Position numbers and translations under genes: made by a program. Of a stretch of 64,000 nt of DNA, positions 34,491 through 43,315 are shown in pieces. A model generated the notes under the pieces. It was not told the DNA's origin, searched no databases, and saw nothing but the letters and a program-made list of their open reading frames with translations. The DNA is from Murimonas intestini (lineage in GTDB: Bacteria; Bacillota; Clostridia; Lachnospirales; Lachnospiraceae). The stretch is from NCBI RefSeq assembly GCF_024622195.1, contig NZ_JANKBI010000004.1, positions 1-64,000 of the forward strand. The letters are read 5' to 3'. Each line of letters starts with the position of its first letter. The first letter of the stretch is position 1.

Positions 34491-34528
34491 GGTCTGTGCA
34501 GTAAATGCACAGACCTGCTGAATAGTTA
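34491..34528 (-). repeat. Copy of the GTAAC / GTGCATTTACTGCAC hairpin repeat
   Basis: On the minus strand CGTAAC, TATTCAG, CAGG and then the perfect 10-bp stem GGTCTGTGCA / TGCACAGACC (34491-34515) with loop GTAAA. It lies in the 5' untranslated region of the PNP operon and matches the copies at 961-992 and 56983-57016. Confidence 0.6.
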
Positions 34529-34571
34529 CGATCTTCATCTGTTATCATGATAAAAGGTTTGCAGCAAAAAG

Positions 34572-35264
34572 TCAATCCATGCCCAGGAAGTTACAGTTCA
34601 GAAATCTCCATTTTACCCTGTACTCTTTATCCCTGGTAAAAAGGCTGTCATACTCATCTTCTGTGAGCACATTCTTCAGTTCTTCTTTTTCTTCCTCCGG
34701 CACAATGCCGTGTATGGAATCGATAAAGCACAGATTAGGGAAGAGCACGCACCACCAGTTTTTACCTTCGGCCTTTCCGATAGTAATCCTCAGTGCATCG
34801 TAATAACCTGCCGGGAACGTACAGTCCCCGTAGGTCTTGACAGGAAAATAACAGTTTGTCATTTCCGCTCTGACCTGGTACCCGCAGCCGCGGGAGCGCA
34901 CTGCCTCCCCCGCCCTTGATTCTATGATCTCAAGATTCTCCTCTATGGCTTCCTTTACAGCCTCCACTGTATCAGCGCCTTCCAGGATGCCCTTCAGATA
35001 ATCCACCATCTCGTCTTTGACTTCTAATTTTAACGCCTGGTCTTCTTCACTGTCGCTGTTTGCGATCACGTGGAACCGGATGATCTCTTTTGCTATCCCT
35101 TCCTGAACATGGACAGGCTCCGCCGCTCTGCCCATAAGCGATGCCGCCGTCCAGAAGCCCAGGATGGTGAGAACGGTGAGCATCCCTGCTGCCTTTCTTT
35201 GATTGTTTATGATCCATGCTCTGACTCTGTCCAGAGCTCTGTCTCTGAATACTCTGATTTTCAC
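34572..35264 (-). CDS. spoIIR: Stage II sporulation protein R
   Basis: 230 aa. One N-terminal membrane anchor (about 26-46), followed by the SpoIIR core: RFHVIANSDSEEDQALKLEVKDEMVDYL, CYFPVKTYGDCTFPAGYYDALRI and the NWWCVLFPNLCFID block. Made in the forespore, it triggers SpoIIGA-dependent processing of pro-sigma-E in the mother cell. The C-terminal region differs from the B. subtilis protein, as is usual in Clostridia. It is a single gene next to the germination operon. Confidence 0.93.
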   Translation of the reverse strand: MKIRVFRDRALDRVRAWIINNQRKAAGMLTVLTILGFWTAASLMGRAAEPVHVQEGIAKEIIRFHVIANSDSEEDQALKLEVKDEMVDYLKGILEGADTVEAVKEAIEENLEIIESRAGEAVRSRGCGYQVRAEMTNCYFPVKTYGDCTFPAGYYDALRITIGKAEGKNWWCVLFPNLCFIDSIHGIVPEEEKEELKNVLTEDEYDSLFTRDKEYRVKWRFLNCNFLGMD

Positions 35265-35393
35265 TTTATGTAACCTCCTGATATTCTGATCTCTGCCCTG
35301 CGTTCAAACAGATTGAACTGAAACGGCAGGCTCCATACTTTTCTATCAGGAGTATTGACAGCCCCGCCGTATTTATGCAGGGCCTGATTACTT

Positions 35394-37097
35394 TTACTCC
35401 GCTTCTTTCTCATCCCCATTTGTCAGGCTGATGCTTTCAGCCAGGGAATAGCCGTCCTCTGTCCTTACCAGTCTCGGGACACTGATCTCATCCTCCTTGT
35501 TATGGAGGAAATTCAGCAGGTCTCCCAAAGTGACCTCCCCTTCTTTTCCCTTCTTTCTGGCCTGTTTTGATTTTGCCTTTTCTTCCTTAGCCGTCCCGTT
35601 TTTATATCTGTCCGCCAGGTAGGACCCAAAGGAGCTGGACTTATAGGTAATGGAATCCAGCGCTGTATCGTCTGCAAAAAAGACAAGCATATTCCTGGCA
35701 AATACAGGATCCTGCTCCATATACCGGAGCACTTCCTTGAGTAAGGGCCTGTCTTCAGCATACTTCTCGTCAAAAACAACAGCCTTGACATGGCCGAAGT
35801 CTGTATATTTATCTTCTTCCTGCTGCCACCCTTTCAGAACCTCATCCATATTTCCGCCCCGGACAATAAGCATGGAAGGAAATGTCCTGTCCTCCAGCTC
35901 TCTCCCGCATCCGCTGGCAAACACGGAACAGAAGGCTCCCATGCACAGCAACAGAGCAGCAGCGGCTGTTCTTTTCTTCAGCTTCCTCCCCTGCCTCACT
36001 CTCTCTATCACGCAGAGGAGCAGAGTAAATCCTGCCGTGAGAGGCACCAGGATATAGCAGTTCAATATCCTGAACAGATAAAAAGCTGTATCATATGTCC
36101 CGGAAAAATTAAATGCCATAAAAACCAGCAGAGCGCCGGCAGCCATGCAGATGCTCTGGCACCGTCCCCTTCTCTTTTTTGCTTCTTTCTCTTCGGCAGA
36201 GAAAAAGCCCTGAGCCAGAAATCCCATATAATATATCTGTGTGGATGCAGCCACAAAAAAACTGAGAAGCAGCAGAGAAAGAAAGATGGCATCCCATCTC
36301 TGAAGGAAATCCCCCGGCAGATTCACATTGCTCATGAGGGTGACAGCCGGCCAGGGCAGAGCCCTCAGCCCTTCCTCTCCAAAAGCCCCTATCATTACAA
36401 CAAAAGCTGCAAATACGCTGCCTGCCACAAGGCCCGTACCGTGCAGGACTGTCCGCTTAAGCCTTTCCTTCTGGCTGCACATGGGGGCTTCATACAGCAG
36501 CAGCCCTGCCCCGCCAAAGGCTGTGAACACCAGAAATCCCTGTTTCAGGGTCATAGAGCTTATATCTGCCGTTCCCGGAGCCAGGTATTTAGAATCAATG
36601 GAAAAGGCGCCAAAGAGCAGCATGACAAGGAGCGGTATAAGAATCAGCTTATAAAGGACCTCAGCAGTCCTGCCTCTTCCTTCGATCCCCTTGGATGCGC
36701 CGTAATATCCGCACAGGAGCATCACTGCCGCAAGCGCCGCCACATTCATTTCAGGAAGCAGGAAGTTCTTTGTCACAGCGGCAAAAAGCCAGCACAGGTA
36801 TGTCAGGTTTATAAATACATATGCCAGATAGAAGAATCTCAGCAGATAAGCGCAGACATGGCCCAGCCTTGCTTCTACAAACCCTCCGAAATCATTTTCC
36901 ACGTATTTTGCCAGATACCCCACTGAGAATACATAAAGCATGGACAGTATGAGCCCCCCTATCAGGCTCACCATAAAGTCGCGCCCGGAGCTCACTCCCG
37001 CGAAAGCAGGCAGCAGAAGGCTCACCTTGCCTATCAGATCCAGAACGAGCAGCCGGTTAAGCTGTCTCGCCGATATCTTGTGATTATCTGAAAACAT
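35394..37097 (-). CDS. Spore germination receptor GerB-GerC fusion protein
   Basis: 567 aa. Residues 1-372 form a GerAB/ArcD-like permease with ten hydrophobic segments (ISARQLNRLLVLDLIG start, GGAGLLLYEAPM, WPAVTLMSNVNLP). Residues about 375-396 are a further hydrophobic stretch ending in FASGC, a lipobox-like site (C397), directly followed by RELEDRTFPSMLIV, the typical start of mature GerAC lipoproteins (CWDxxELxD). Residues 398-567 match only the N-terminal GerAC domain in length; the second and third domains are missing and no separate gerC follows. So one polypeptide seems to provide the B subunit and a short C subunit. ATG 37097 follows GGAAGGAG; second gene of the gerA operon. Confidence 0.8.
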   Translation of the reverse strand: MFSDNHKISARQLNRLLVLDLIGKVSLLLPAFAGVSSGRDFMVSLIGGLILSMLYVFSVGYLAKYVENDFGGFVEARLGHVCAYLLRFFYLAYVFINLTYLCWLFAAVTKNFLLPEMNVAALAAVMLLCGYYGASKGIEGRGRTAEVLYKLILIPLLVMLLFGAFSIDSKYLAPGTADISSMTLKQGFLVFTAFGGAGLLLYEAPMCSQKERLKRTVLHGTGLVAGSVFAAFVVMIGAFGEEGLRALPWPAVTLMSNVNLPGDFLQRWDAIFLSLLLLSFFVAASTQIYYMGFLAQGFFSAEEKEAKKRRGRCQSICMAAGALLVFMAFNFSGTYDTAFYLFRILNCYILVPLTAGFTLLLCVIERVRQGRKLKKRTAAAALLLCMGAFCSVFASGCGRELEDRTFPSMLIVRGGNMDEVLKGWQQEEDKYTDFGHVKAVVFDEKYAEDRPLLKEVLRYMEQDPVFARNMLVFFADDTALDSITYKSSSFGSYLADRYKNGTAKEEKAKSKQARKKGKEGEVTLGDLLNFLHNKEDEISVPRLVRTEDGYSLAESISLTNGDEKEAE

Positions 37098-37101
37098 AGT
37101 C

Positions 37102-38616
37102 TCACTCCTTCCATCTGAGTTTTGTTCTGTTGTCCCTTCTGGCAAAGACAGGTCGTTTTCTTATCATCCACAGGGGCATCCTGATAATGCTGTCTTTGCC
37201 ATCCTGCCGCCTGTTCATGTCATTCCCGCTAAATGGCATCAGGTAAGGGATGCCAAAGCTTTTCAGCCCGGAGAGGTGTATCAGCACCAGCATCCAGCCC
37301 AGCGCCAGACCCAGTATGCCAAAGACAGAGCACAGCAGGATCATCCCGTACTTTAATAGCCTGAAGGCTTCAGATAATTCTTCACTGGGCACTGAGAAGG
37401 ATCCCAAGGCTGTGAGCGCCACTATGACCACCACTATGGGACTTACAATATTCGCACTCACGGCTGCCTGTCCTATGATCAGTCCCCCCACTATGCCTAT
37501 GGTGTTTCCTATGGTGCCGGGCATCCTCACACCCGCCTCCCGGAGCAGCTCAAAGGAAAGCTCCAGCAGCAGGATCTCCAGGACACCGGGAAATGGAACG
37601 CCTTCCCTGGCCTTTGCCAAAGATATGATCAGGTTAGTTGGAAGGATCTGAGTCTGAAAATTCGTCACAGCTATATAAAGCCCCGGAAGAGATACTGCCA
37701 GAAATGCAGCAATATATCTGATGATCCTGAGAAACGACACGATCCCAAAATGCCTGAAATAGTCATCACTTGTCTGGAACAGGCTGTTATATGTGGCCGG
37801 CAGGATGATCGCCTCAGGGGAGTTGTCGCTGAAGAACACCACCCTGCCCTCCAGCACAGCCATGGCCGCCCTGTCCGGCCTTTCTGTCGTCTGGAACTGG
37901 GGGAAGGGTGAGTACCATGTGTCTTCTGTCAGCTGTTCTATGACTCCGCTGTCCATAAAGCCATCGATCACAAAAGAATCAAGACGCTCCTGGAATTTTT
38001 CCACCATGGAGGGGTATGCCACTCCTTCCATATATACGACTGCAGTCATTGTATGGGAAGCCTCCCCCACCATCTTTTCCTTTACCTTCAGACGTGTATC
38101 CCTTATACGTTTCCTGACCAGGGCAGTGTTTACCTTTACTGATTCACTGAAGGCTTCCCGGGAACCGCGCATGGCCTTTTCCGTTTCCGCCTTTGACACT
38201 CCCATGGCAGGGTATCCTTTGCTGCTTATCTTCAGAGCCCTGTCAAACCCGTCGATAAAAAATACAGCATTTCCGGCCAGCATAGCGGCCAGGGCCTCAT
38301 CCATGGTCATCAGATCTTTTGCGTCTGATATGCCAAGGCTGTTCTCTTTTAACTCTCTGTAGATTTCTTCAGGCCGGGAAGCCTGAAGGCTGTTTATCAT
38401 CTTTCCGATCATAGAATCCTGCAGCATCATATTGCTCACGGCTGTCTCTATATATACGATCAGGCAGTCTATCCCCTCACCCTGCCCCAGCCTCATCTTC
38501 CTGAGCAGGATATCATCGCAGCCTTCGCACAGTTTTCCAAGTATCTGTTCGGAGTCCCTCAGGCTGCGGGATATGGCTTTAGGATCCTCTTTCTTATTTT
38601 CTGCTTTTTCATTCAT
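37102..38616 (-). CDS. gerA: Spore germination receptor subunit GerA
   Basis: 504 aa, GerA family (PF03323). N-terminal soluble domain (about 25-300) with DCLIVYIETAVSNMMLQDSMIGKMI and the NTALVRKRIRDTRLKVKEKMVGE stretch; the GRVVFFSDNSPEAIILPATYNSLFQTSDDYF block; then 4-5 membrane segments (about 310-470) with LPGLYIAVTNFQTQILPT and the PFPGVLEILLLELSFELLREAGVRMPGTIGNTIGIVGGL signature region. Part of the germinant receptor in the spore inner membrane. ATG 38616 has GAGGAGGTG 7 nt before it. Confidence 0.95.
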   Translation of the reverse strand: MNEKAENKKEDPKAISRSLRDSEQILGKLCEGCDDILLRKMRLGQGEGIDCLIVYIETAVSNMMLQDSMIGKMINSLQASRPEEIYRELKENSLGISDAKDLMTMDEALAAMLAGNAVFFIDGFDRALKISSKGYPAMGVSKAETEKAMRGSREAFSESVKVNTALVRKRIRDTRLKVKEKMVGEASHTMTAVVYMEGVAYPSMVEKFQERLDSFVIDGFMDSGVIEQLTEDTWYSPFPQFQTTERPDRAAMAVLEGRVVFFSDNSPEAIILPATYNSLFQTSDDYFRHFGIVSFLRIIRYIAAFLAVSLPGLYIAVTNFQTQILPTNLIISLAKAREGVPFPGVLEILLLELSFELLREAGVRMPGTIGNTIGIVGGLIIGQAAVSANIVSPIVVVIVALTALGSFSVPSEELSEAFRLLKYGMILLCSVFGILGLALGWMLVLIHLSGLKSFGIPYLMPFSGNDMNRRQDGKDSIIRMPLWMIRKRPVFARRDNRTKLRWKE

Positions 38617-38710
38617 TACCAGGCACCTCCTCTTATCCGGCAGAAGCTTTTCGCAGCTGCGCATTCCTGCGCGGAATGTTTTGTCCCACAGGAAGATCTT
38701 GTTTGTGGGA

Positions 38711-38743
38711 CAAAAATAAGGATAGGCTTTTGCCTATCCTTTC
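38711..38743 (-). terminator. Terminator downstream of ispE-gntR
   Basis: Minus strand AAGGATAGGC-AAAA-GCCTATCCTT followed by ATTTTTG, a 10-bp stem with T-rich tail. A second 12-bp stem, TTTTGTCCCACA/TGTGGGACAAAA (38679-38715), follows directly and shares the T-run. Confidence 0.8.
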
Positions 38744-38823
38744 TTTGTCCTAGCATATGCAGTTTCTGGAATCTTTATTCACTCGGGCTGCGGGCCAAAT
38801 CCATGCCCGCTTAACTCAGCCAT

Positions 38824-39495
38824 CTATCTTTCTACAAGGCTGTCGATTATGGACTGCTTCTGGTTTTCAATATGTACGCAGATTGCCTGGGCTGCCTTCT
38901 CTTTATCTCTCTTTTTAAGCGCCCTTCTGATCGCATCGTGTTCCTCTACCAGAGTTTTGTGCATACTCTTGTCTTTCAGATATTCCATGCGGTAGCGGTA
39001 CATCTGCTCCCTCAGATTATTTAATATCTGCAGAAGTCTGGCATTGTCTGTGGCATTATAAATAATCTCGTGGAACCTCATATCCGCCTGGACACATGAA
39101 GTCAGGTCATCTGTATCCAGCACCTTCTTAAAATCACCTGCTGCCCTTTTTAATTCCTGCAGCTGTTCATCTGTGATATGATCGCATGCGATCTTTGCAG
39201 CCAGTTCTTCTAAAGCAGCTCTCACTTCCAGAACATCCTCCAGGTCTTTCACGGTGATCTCCGCAACCTCAGCGCCTTTTCTGGGCACCATCAGGACCAG
39301 GCCTTCCAGCTCCAGCTTCCTGATCGCTTCTCTGACAGGAGTGCGGCTCACCCCCAGCCTCTGTGCCAGCTGGATCTCCATAAGCCTTTCTCCCGGCCTG
39401 AGTTCACCTTTCAGGATAGCCTGGCGCAGCGTATTAAACACTACATCACGAAGAGGCAGGTATTCGTTCATCTGTATCTGAAATTCATCTTTCAT
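38824..39495 (-). CDS. GntR-family (FadR/FCD) transcriptional regulator
   Basis: 223 aa. N-terminal winged HTH (about 14-75: ILKGELRPGERLMEIQLAQRLGVSRTPVREAIRKLELEG) and C-terminal all-helical FCD ligand domain (about 85-215) with the metal-binding histidine pattern MRFHEIIY and EEHDAIRRALKKRD. Ligand unknown; FCD regulators often sense organic acids or sugar acids. Start overlaps the end of ispE by 11 bp, so they are cotranscribed although no functional tie is evident. Confidence 0.92.
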   Translation of the reverse strand: MKDEFQIQMNEYLPLRDVVFNTLRQAILKGELRPGERLMEIQLAQRLGVSRTPVREAIRKLELEGLVLMVPRKGAEVAEITVKDLEDVLEVRAALEELAAKIACDHITDEQLQELKRAAGDFKKVLDTDDLTSCVQADMRFHEIIYNATDNARLLQILNNLREQMYRYRMEYLKDKSMHKTLVEEHDAIRRALKKRDKEKAAQAICVHIENQKQSIIDSLVER

Positions 39496-40372
39496 TTGTA
39501 TTCCCTCCGATATTAAAAATGCTGGTAAGAAAAACCTGTTTTGCCAGTTTCCCTCTCCTCAGTTTCTCATATGCACGTTTTGCAGTCCTCTCATCTTCAA
39601 ACAATCCAAAAACTGTCGGGCCGCTCCCGCTCATCATGGCCCCCAGGGCCCCATGCTGTACCATAAATTCTTTAATCTCATCAATGACAGGATAAGTGCT
39701 GACAGTCACGCTCTCCAGCACATTCCCCATAAGTCTGGCCGCTTCATTTAAATCACCTGCTTTAATAGCCGCTGCCTGGCCGTCGATGTCAGGATGCACC
39801 GTCACCTCATCCAGATGAAGGCCTCCATAGACAAATTTTGTGGAGACATGGATGCCCGGCTTGGCGATGAGCACATGGCACTTCGGCATGGGAGGCAGCG
39901 GAGTCAGTATTTCCCCGATTCCTTCCGCAAGGACGGTTCCCCTCATAATACAGTACGGGACATCTGCGCCGATCTTCACTCCCCGCTCCATCAGCTGTGC
40001 CTTCGTCAGGCCCAGGCCAAACATCCTGTTGACTCCAACCATGACAGCCGCCGCATCAGAACTGCCGCCGGCCATGCCTGCCGCTACAGGTATATATTTT
40101 TTCAGTTCAATCGATAATCCTTCCCTGACCTCAAATTCCTCCATAAGGAGTTTTGCCGCTTTGTGCACAAGATTATCCTCATTGCAGGGCAGATAGCTCA
40201 GATTAGTCCGCACCTTAATTCCCGCTTCGCTAACAGCCCTTAACCGGATCTGATCATACATGCGTATGGTCTGCATGATCATGCGCACCTCATGATACCC
40301 ATCCTCTCTTTTCCTCACCACGTCAAGCCCCAGATTGATCTTGGCCATGGCTTTTAAACGTACCTCTCTCAT
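39485..40372 (-). CDS. ispE: 4-Diphosphocytidyl-2-C-methyl-D-erythritol kinase
   Basis: 295 aa GHMP kinase. Motifs: AKINLGLDVVRKREDGYHEV, PVAAGMAGGSSDAAAVM (ATP loop) and GALGAMMSGSGPTVFG. It phosphorylates CDP-methylerythritol in the non-mevalonate isoprenoid pathway. ATG 40372 with AGGTAA upstream. Confidence 0.96.
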   Translation of the reverse strand: MREVRLKAMAKINLGLDVVRKREDGYHEVRMIMQTIRMYDQIRLRAVSEAGIKVRTNLSYLPCNEDNLVHKAAKLLMEEFEVREGLSIELKKYIPVAAGMAGGSSDAAAVMVGVNRMFGLGLTKAQLMERGVKIGADVPYCIMRGTVLAEGIGEILTPLPPMPKCHVLIAKPGIHVSTKFVYGGLHLDEVTVHPDIDGQAAAIKAGDLNEAARLMGNVLESVTVSTYPVIDEIKEFMVQHGALGAMMSGSGPTVFGLFEDERTAKRAYEKLRRGKLAKQVFLTSIFNIGGNTNER

Positions 40373-40443
40373 TGCTTACCTCATTTGCACTTTGTATACA
40401 GTATTTTGTTTTCCTTCCTATTGTATCACTAAAAATACAAAAG

Positions 40444-42012
40444 TCAATCTGTAATTTCTACCGTTTTCATTATTATCAGCTTATTGCCTGCCTGCACATC
40501 CTCTGACTCCAGATTATTCAGCCTGCATATCCTGTCCGGTGTGGTATAATACTGCTTCGCGATACTCCACAGGCTGTCGCCCGGCTGTACGATATATCCC
40601 ACGATACCCGGCAGCTCGGCAAGCTTTTTCATATCCAGCTGTGCCTCCTCCATATCCACGATGCAGTCCTCTTTATGCACACGCACAACCAAGGCATTCA
40701 GGTTTATTCCCACCTTGACCTCCAGCTCTTCGCTGTCGATCATAGTTGTGGAGAGCTGCTCCAGCTGTGTCTTCAGAGAATACCTGCACGTGCCGTCTAT
40801 CCCCGGAACCTCTATCACATGAGAAAATGGCACTACACCATGCATCAGCGCAAACGGCAGGGTATCGTCAGAAGTGATATACAGGATATCCGCAAATACC
40901 GCACCTTCTACCTTAAGGCCGTTTTCCACAACCTGTGTATCATCGATCTTCACATCTCCCCTGCTATGGCAGATCTGAAGCATCCTTGGCTGGTTATTCT
41001 CCATCCTGACCCGCTCACTGCTCCGGCACTTGGCAAAGTTTTTCATTACAAGGCTCTCATACACCTGCTGCATCGTGACCGGCTTCAATTCCTTTGCCGG
41101 GGAATAGACATCCTCCAGGATCTCCACCTTATCTTCTTCATAAAGCTTTATGTCCAGATCCAGGACGATCTCCAGGGCAAGTATCCTCTCCTCGCCGTCA
41201 TAGTCTGGCCTGGGTTCCAGGCTCACAGAGGCCACCGACAGCTCTACGTCATCTACCATGGACGGGCTGCAGCCTGAACAGTCCACAGTCCCTGCAAAAG
41301 GCAGCGCTGTCTCCACCCACTGCATAGTGCCGTTCTCATCATCTCCGGCATACAGCACAAATATAAAGAACTCTCCCTTAACATCCAGCTGACCGTCCAA
41401 AATGCGGATATCAGTGCCGCGCAGCTGTATGCTCTTCCACAGAACTTCCTGAATGTTAGGCTTATTAGACGCCAGGGTTATCTCATCCTTTATCCTTAGA
41501 ATATCTTTTTTCTGGACTGTGAGCTGCAGCATATCCAGATTCTTGGAAAGGCTGCTGATCTCCCCGTCCCCATGGATCTCCACAGCTGCTGATACATCAT
41601 ATATCTCCTCCACAGCCGCTGAAAATGTCAGCAGGGCCCTCGTGCTCAGTTTCCTGGAATTGATCAGTGAAACAGACAAGTCTTCTATGTCCCACTTCAG
41701 CTGGACATTGTCACCTGTCTCCGCCCCTTCCATGTTGATCTGTTCCTCAAAAGGCAGGCGCTCAGTGAGCCTATGTACCTTCCTCTCTTTGTTGTCAGCC
41801 ACATACAGGACTTCAACCTCCATGGCGCCAGTAACCATTACCTGGCCGTTTGCCACCTTCATATCTTCGATCTTTACTCCTGCCTCGTCTTGAATGATGC
41901 TTCCCACATCGGCCTTGCTGTCAGGAACATTAAAATCTTCTTCCAGCGTTACCTGCATGACAGCCTGGCTCTTCTGACGGTTCATATGGATATTTTTCTT
42001 TAATAATTCCAT
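40444..42012 (-). CDS. sipL: SipL-like spore coat morphogenetic protein (DUF3794 plus LysM)
   Basis: 522 aa. Two or three DUF3794 (SPOCS) beta domains: near residues 35-125 (VPDSKADVGSIIQDEAGVKI ... GAMEVEVLYVAD), 185-280 (NIQEVLWKSIQLRG ... DVKGEFFIFVLYAGD) and 340-440. A C-terminal LysM domain follows (about 470-515, GYIVQPGDSLWSIAKQYYTTPDRICRLNNL). C. difficile SipL has this architecture and binds SpoIVA through LysM to tether the coat. No signal peptide, as expected for a mother-cell cytosolic protein. SD GGGAGGGG precedes the ATG. Confidence 0.9.
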   Translation of the reverse strand: MELLKKNIHMNRQKSQAVMQVTLEEDFNVPDSKADVGSIIQDEAGVKIEDMKVANGQVMVTGAMEVEVLYVADNKERKVHRLTERLPFEEQINMEGAETGDNVQLKWDIEDLSVSLINSRKLSTRALLTFSAAVEEIYDVSAAVEIHGDGEISSLSKNLDMLQLTVQKKDILRIKDEITLASNKPNIQEVLWKSIQLRGTDIRILDGQLDVKGEFFIFVLYAGDDENGTMQWVETALPFAGTVDCSGCSPSMVDDVELSVASVSLEPRPDYDGEERILALEIVLDLDIKLYEEDKVEILEDVYSPAKELKPVTMQQVYESLVMKNFAKCRSSERVRMENNQPRMLQICHSRGDVKIDDTQVVENGLKVEGAVFADILYITSDDTLPFALMHGVVPFSHVIEVPGIDGTCRYSLKTQLEQLSTTMIDSEELEVKVGINLNALVVRVHKEDCIVDMEEAQLDMKKLAELPGIVGYIVQPGDSLWSIAKQYYTTPDRICRLNNLESEDVQAGNKLIIMKTVEITD

Positions 42013-42045
42013 GGTACACCCCTCCCATAATCAGTTAATATTGCC

Positions 42046-42084
42046 GTAACCAGTCAGCATATCTGTGAGGTACTGAACAGTTAC
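42046..42084. repeat. Short palindromic repeat with GTAAC/GTTAC ends
   Basis: GTAAC-4 nt-CAG at the left and CTG-4 nt-GTTAC at the right enclose 15 bp. The ends resemble those of the element at 19741-19881 (ACTGTTCA). It lies between sipL and the PrcB-like lipoprotein gene. Confidence 0.35.
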
Positions 42085-42113
42085 ACATTACCATTATCAT
42101 TTTATGCAGATGC

Positions 42114-42515
42114 TCAGTCAAATACCACAGGTTTATCCATATATTGCAGCTTAAGCACAATTACAGGATAAGAAGGTTCATTTGCCGTTTTCTTTTCCGA
42201 ATCCGGACCGATCAGGTTTGTCTCAACATGAATGGCATCCTCTGTGAGAAAGCACTGGTTTACGGAGATACTGTATCCTCCTGTCTTCTGCATGGCATAT
42301 CCCCGGATAACATAAAGGTACTGGCCGATCTGATAGGTCATCTTGATTTCACTCTCCTTGTTCTTCTCGATGATCGCTTTCAGTTCTTCCGGTACCTTTT
42401 CATTTTCCACCACTGTAAATTCCAGGTCTTTTATCTTTTCTTCATTTGTATCCGTCACGCTGCAGCCTGTCAGGAAACAGCAGATTCCGATTAACAACGC
42501 AATAATCCTTTTCAT
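42114..42515 (-). CDS. Lipoprotein with PrcB-like C-terminal domain
   Basis: 133 aa. Lipoprotein signal MKRIIALLIGICCFLTGC with lipobox FLTGC (C18). The rest shows the short beta-rich PrcB-type pattern (FTVVENEKVPEELKAII, YVIRGYAMQKTGGYSISVNQC, VETNLIGPD). PrcB of Treponema is a protease-complex subunit; in Clostridia the domain is common in small lipoproteins of unknown role. Located between sipL and pabC, own start with AGGCGG. Confidence 0.7.
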   Translation of the reverse strand: MKRIIALLIGICCFLTGCSVTDTNEEKIKDLEFTVVENEKVPEELKAIIEKNKESEIKMTYQIGQYLYVIRGYAMQKTGGYSISVNQCFLTEDAIHVETNLIGPDSEKKTANEPSYPVIVLKLQYMDKPVVFD

Positions 42516-42547
42516 AGGACACCGCCTGTGTCTTCTTTATTCCATTT

Positions 42548-43291
42548 TTATTTCCAGGCTTCCCCTTTTATGCCCAAAACCTCTTTCTTATATCTGCAAA
42601 GCAGCCGTTCTGCCGTTTTCCTGCCTTCAAATACCCTGTTGCCAAGCCTTCTCACAGGCATGATCCCCATCAGGGAATTCGTCAGAAAGCACTCGTCAAA
42701 GTGTATCAGGTCAGCCGGATATATGACTGAATCCTCAACTCTTTCCGTCCTGTATACATAATCCCTTACAATTCCATGAAGCAGTCCGCAGTTTACCTGG
42801 GGTGAATACAATATATCATCCTTTACAAAAAAGAGATTTGCTGCGGAGCTCTCACAGACGGCGCCTTTTGAATTCACAAAGACAAGGTCATCAAGTCCCT
42901 GATCCTTAGCCTCACGCCTGGCCATAATGCTGTCCCCGTAATTAAGTGTCTTGTGATAAGTCAGCTTTGACGTCTCATTGCGCCTTGTCATAGAAAAGCC
43001 AAGATCAAAGCCTCTGGCATAGTCTTCTTCTTTATAAGGGTTTTCTCTCACCGTAAATACCAGGTTATCCTGGGATGCCATGATCTTCAGGGCTCCGTGC
43101 TCCATATAATGGCTTTCCAGATACTCATATATCTCATCTTTATTCACACTGGGCCGGATTCCCAGAAAAAGCAGCGTATTTTCAAGCCGCATCAGATGCT
43201 CTTCCAGAAATACAGGCTTTCCATCTTCTACAGCTGCTGTCTCAAAAGCCCCCAGCCCAAACATATATCCTTCGTCAAGTTCAATCTTCAT
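42548..43291 (-). CDS. pabC: Aminodeoxychorismate lyase (class IV aminotransferase fold)
   Basis: 247 aa from ATG 43291, which has GGGAGG about 11 nt upstream; an ATG 24 bp earlier abuts the previous stop but has a poorly spaced SD. Class IV PLP fold: YMFGLGAFETAAVEDGKP, HLMRLENTLLFLG, LTYHKTLNYGDSIMARREAKDQG (PLP lysine region), VNSKGAVCESSAANLFFV and CGLLHGIVRD. It releases pyruvate from aminodeoxychorismate to give para-aminobenzoate. D-amino acid or branched-chain aminotransferases share the fold; the pabA-pabB neighbours decide for PabC. Confidence 0.87.
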   Translation of the reverse strand: MKIELDEGYMFGLGAFETAAVEDGKPVFLEEHLMRLENTLLFLGIRPSVNKDEIYEYLESHYMEHGALKIMASQDNLVFTVRENPYKEEDYARGFDLGFSMTRRNETSKLTYHKTLNYGDSIMARREAKDQGLDDLVFVNSKGAVCESSAANLFFVKDDILYSPQVNCGLLHGIVRDYVYRTERVEDSVIYPADLIHFDECFLTNSLMGIMPVRRLGNRVFEGRKTAERLLCRYKKEVLGIKGEAWK

Positions 43292-43315
43292 TCCTGTCCC
43301 ATCCTCCCGCAGCAT

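Noticed and set aside
35790..36926. Long plus-strand open frame (378 codons) opposite the gerB-gerC fusion
   Set aside because: Antisense shadow: Cys/His/Gln/Lys-rich composition without domains or ribosome binding site, while the minus strand encodes a clear membrane protein.
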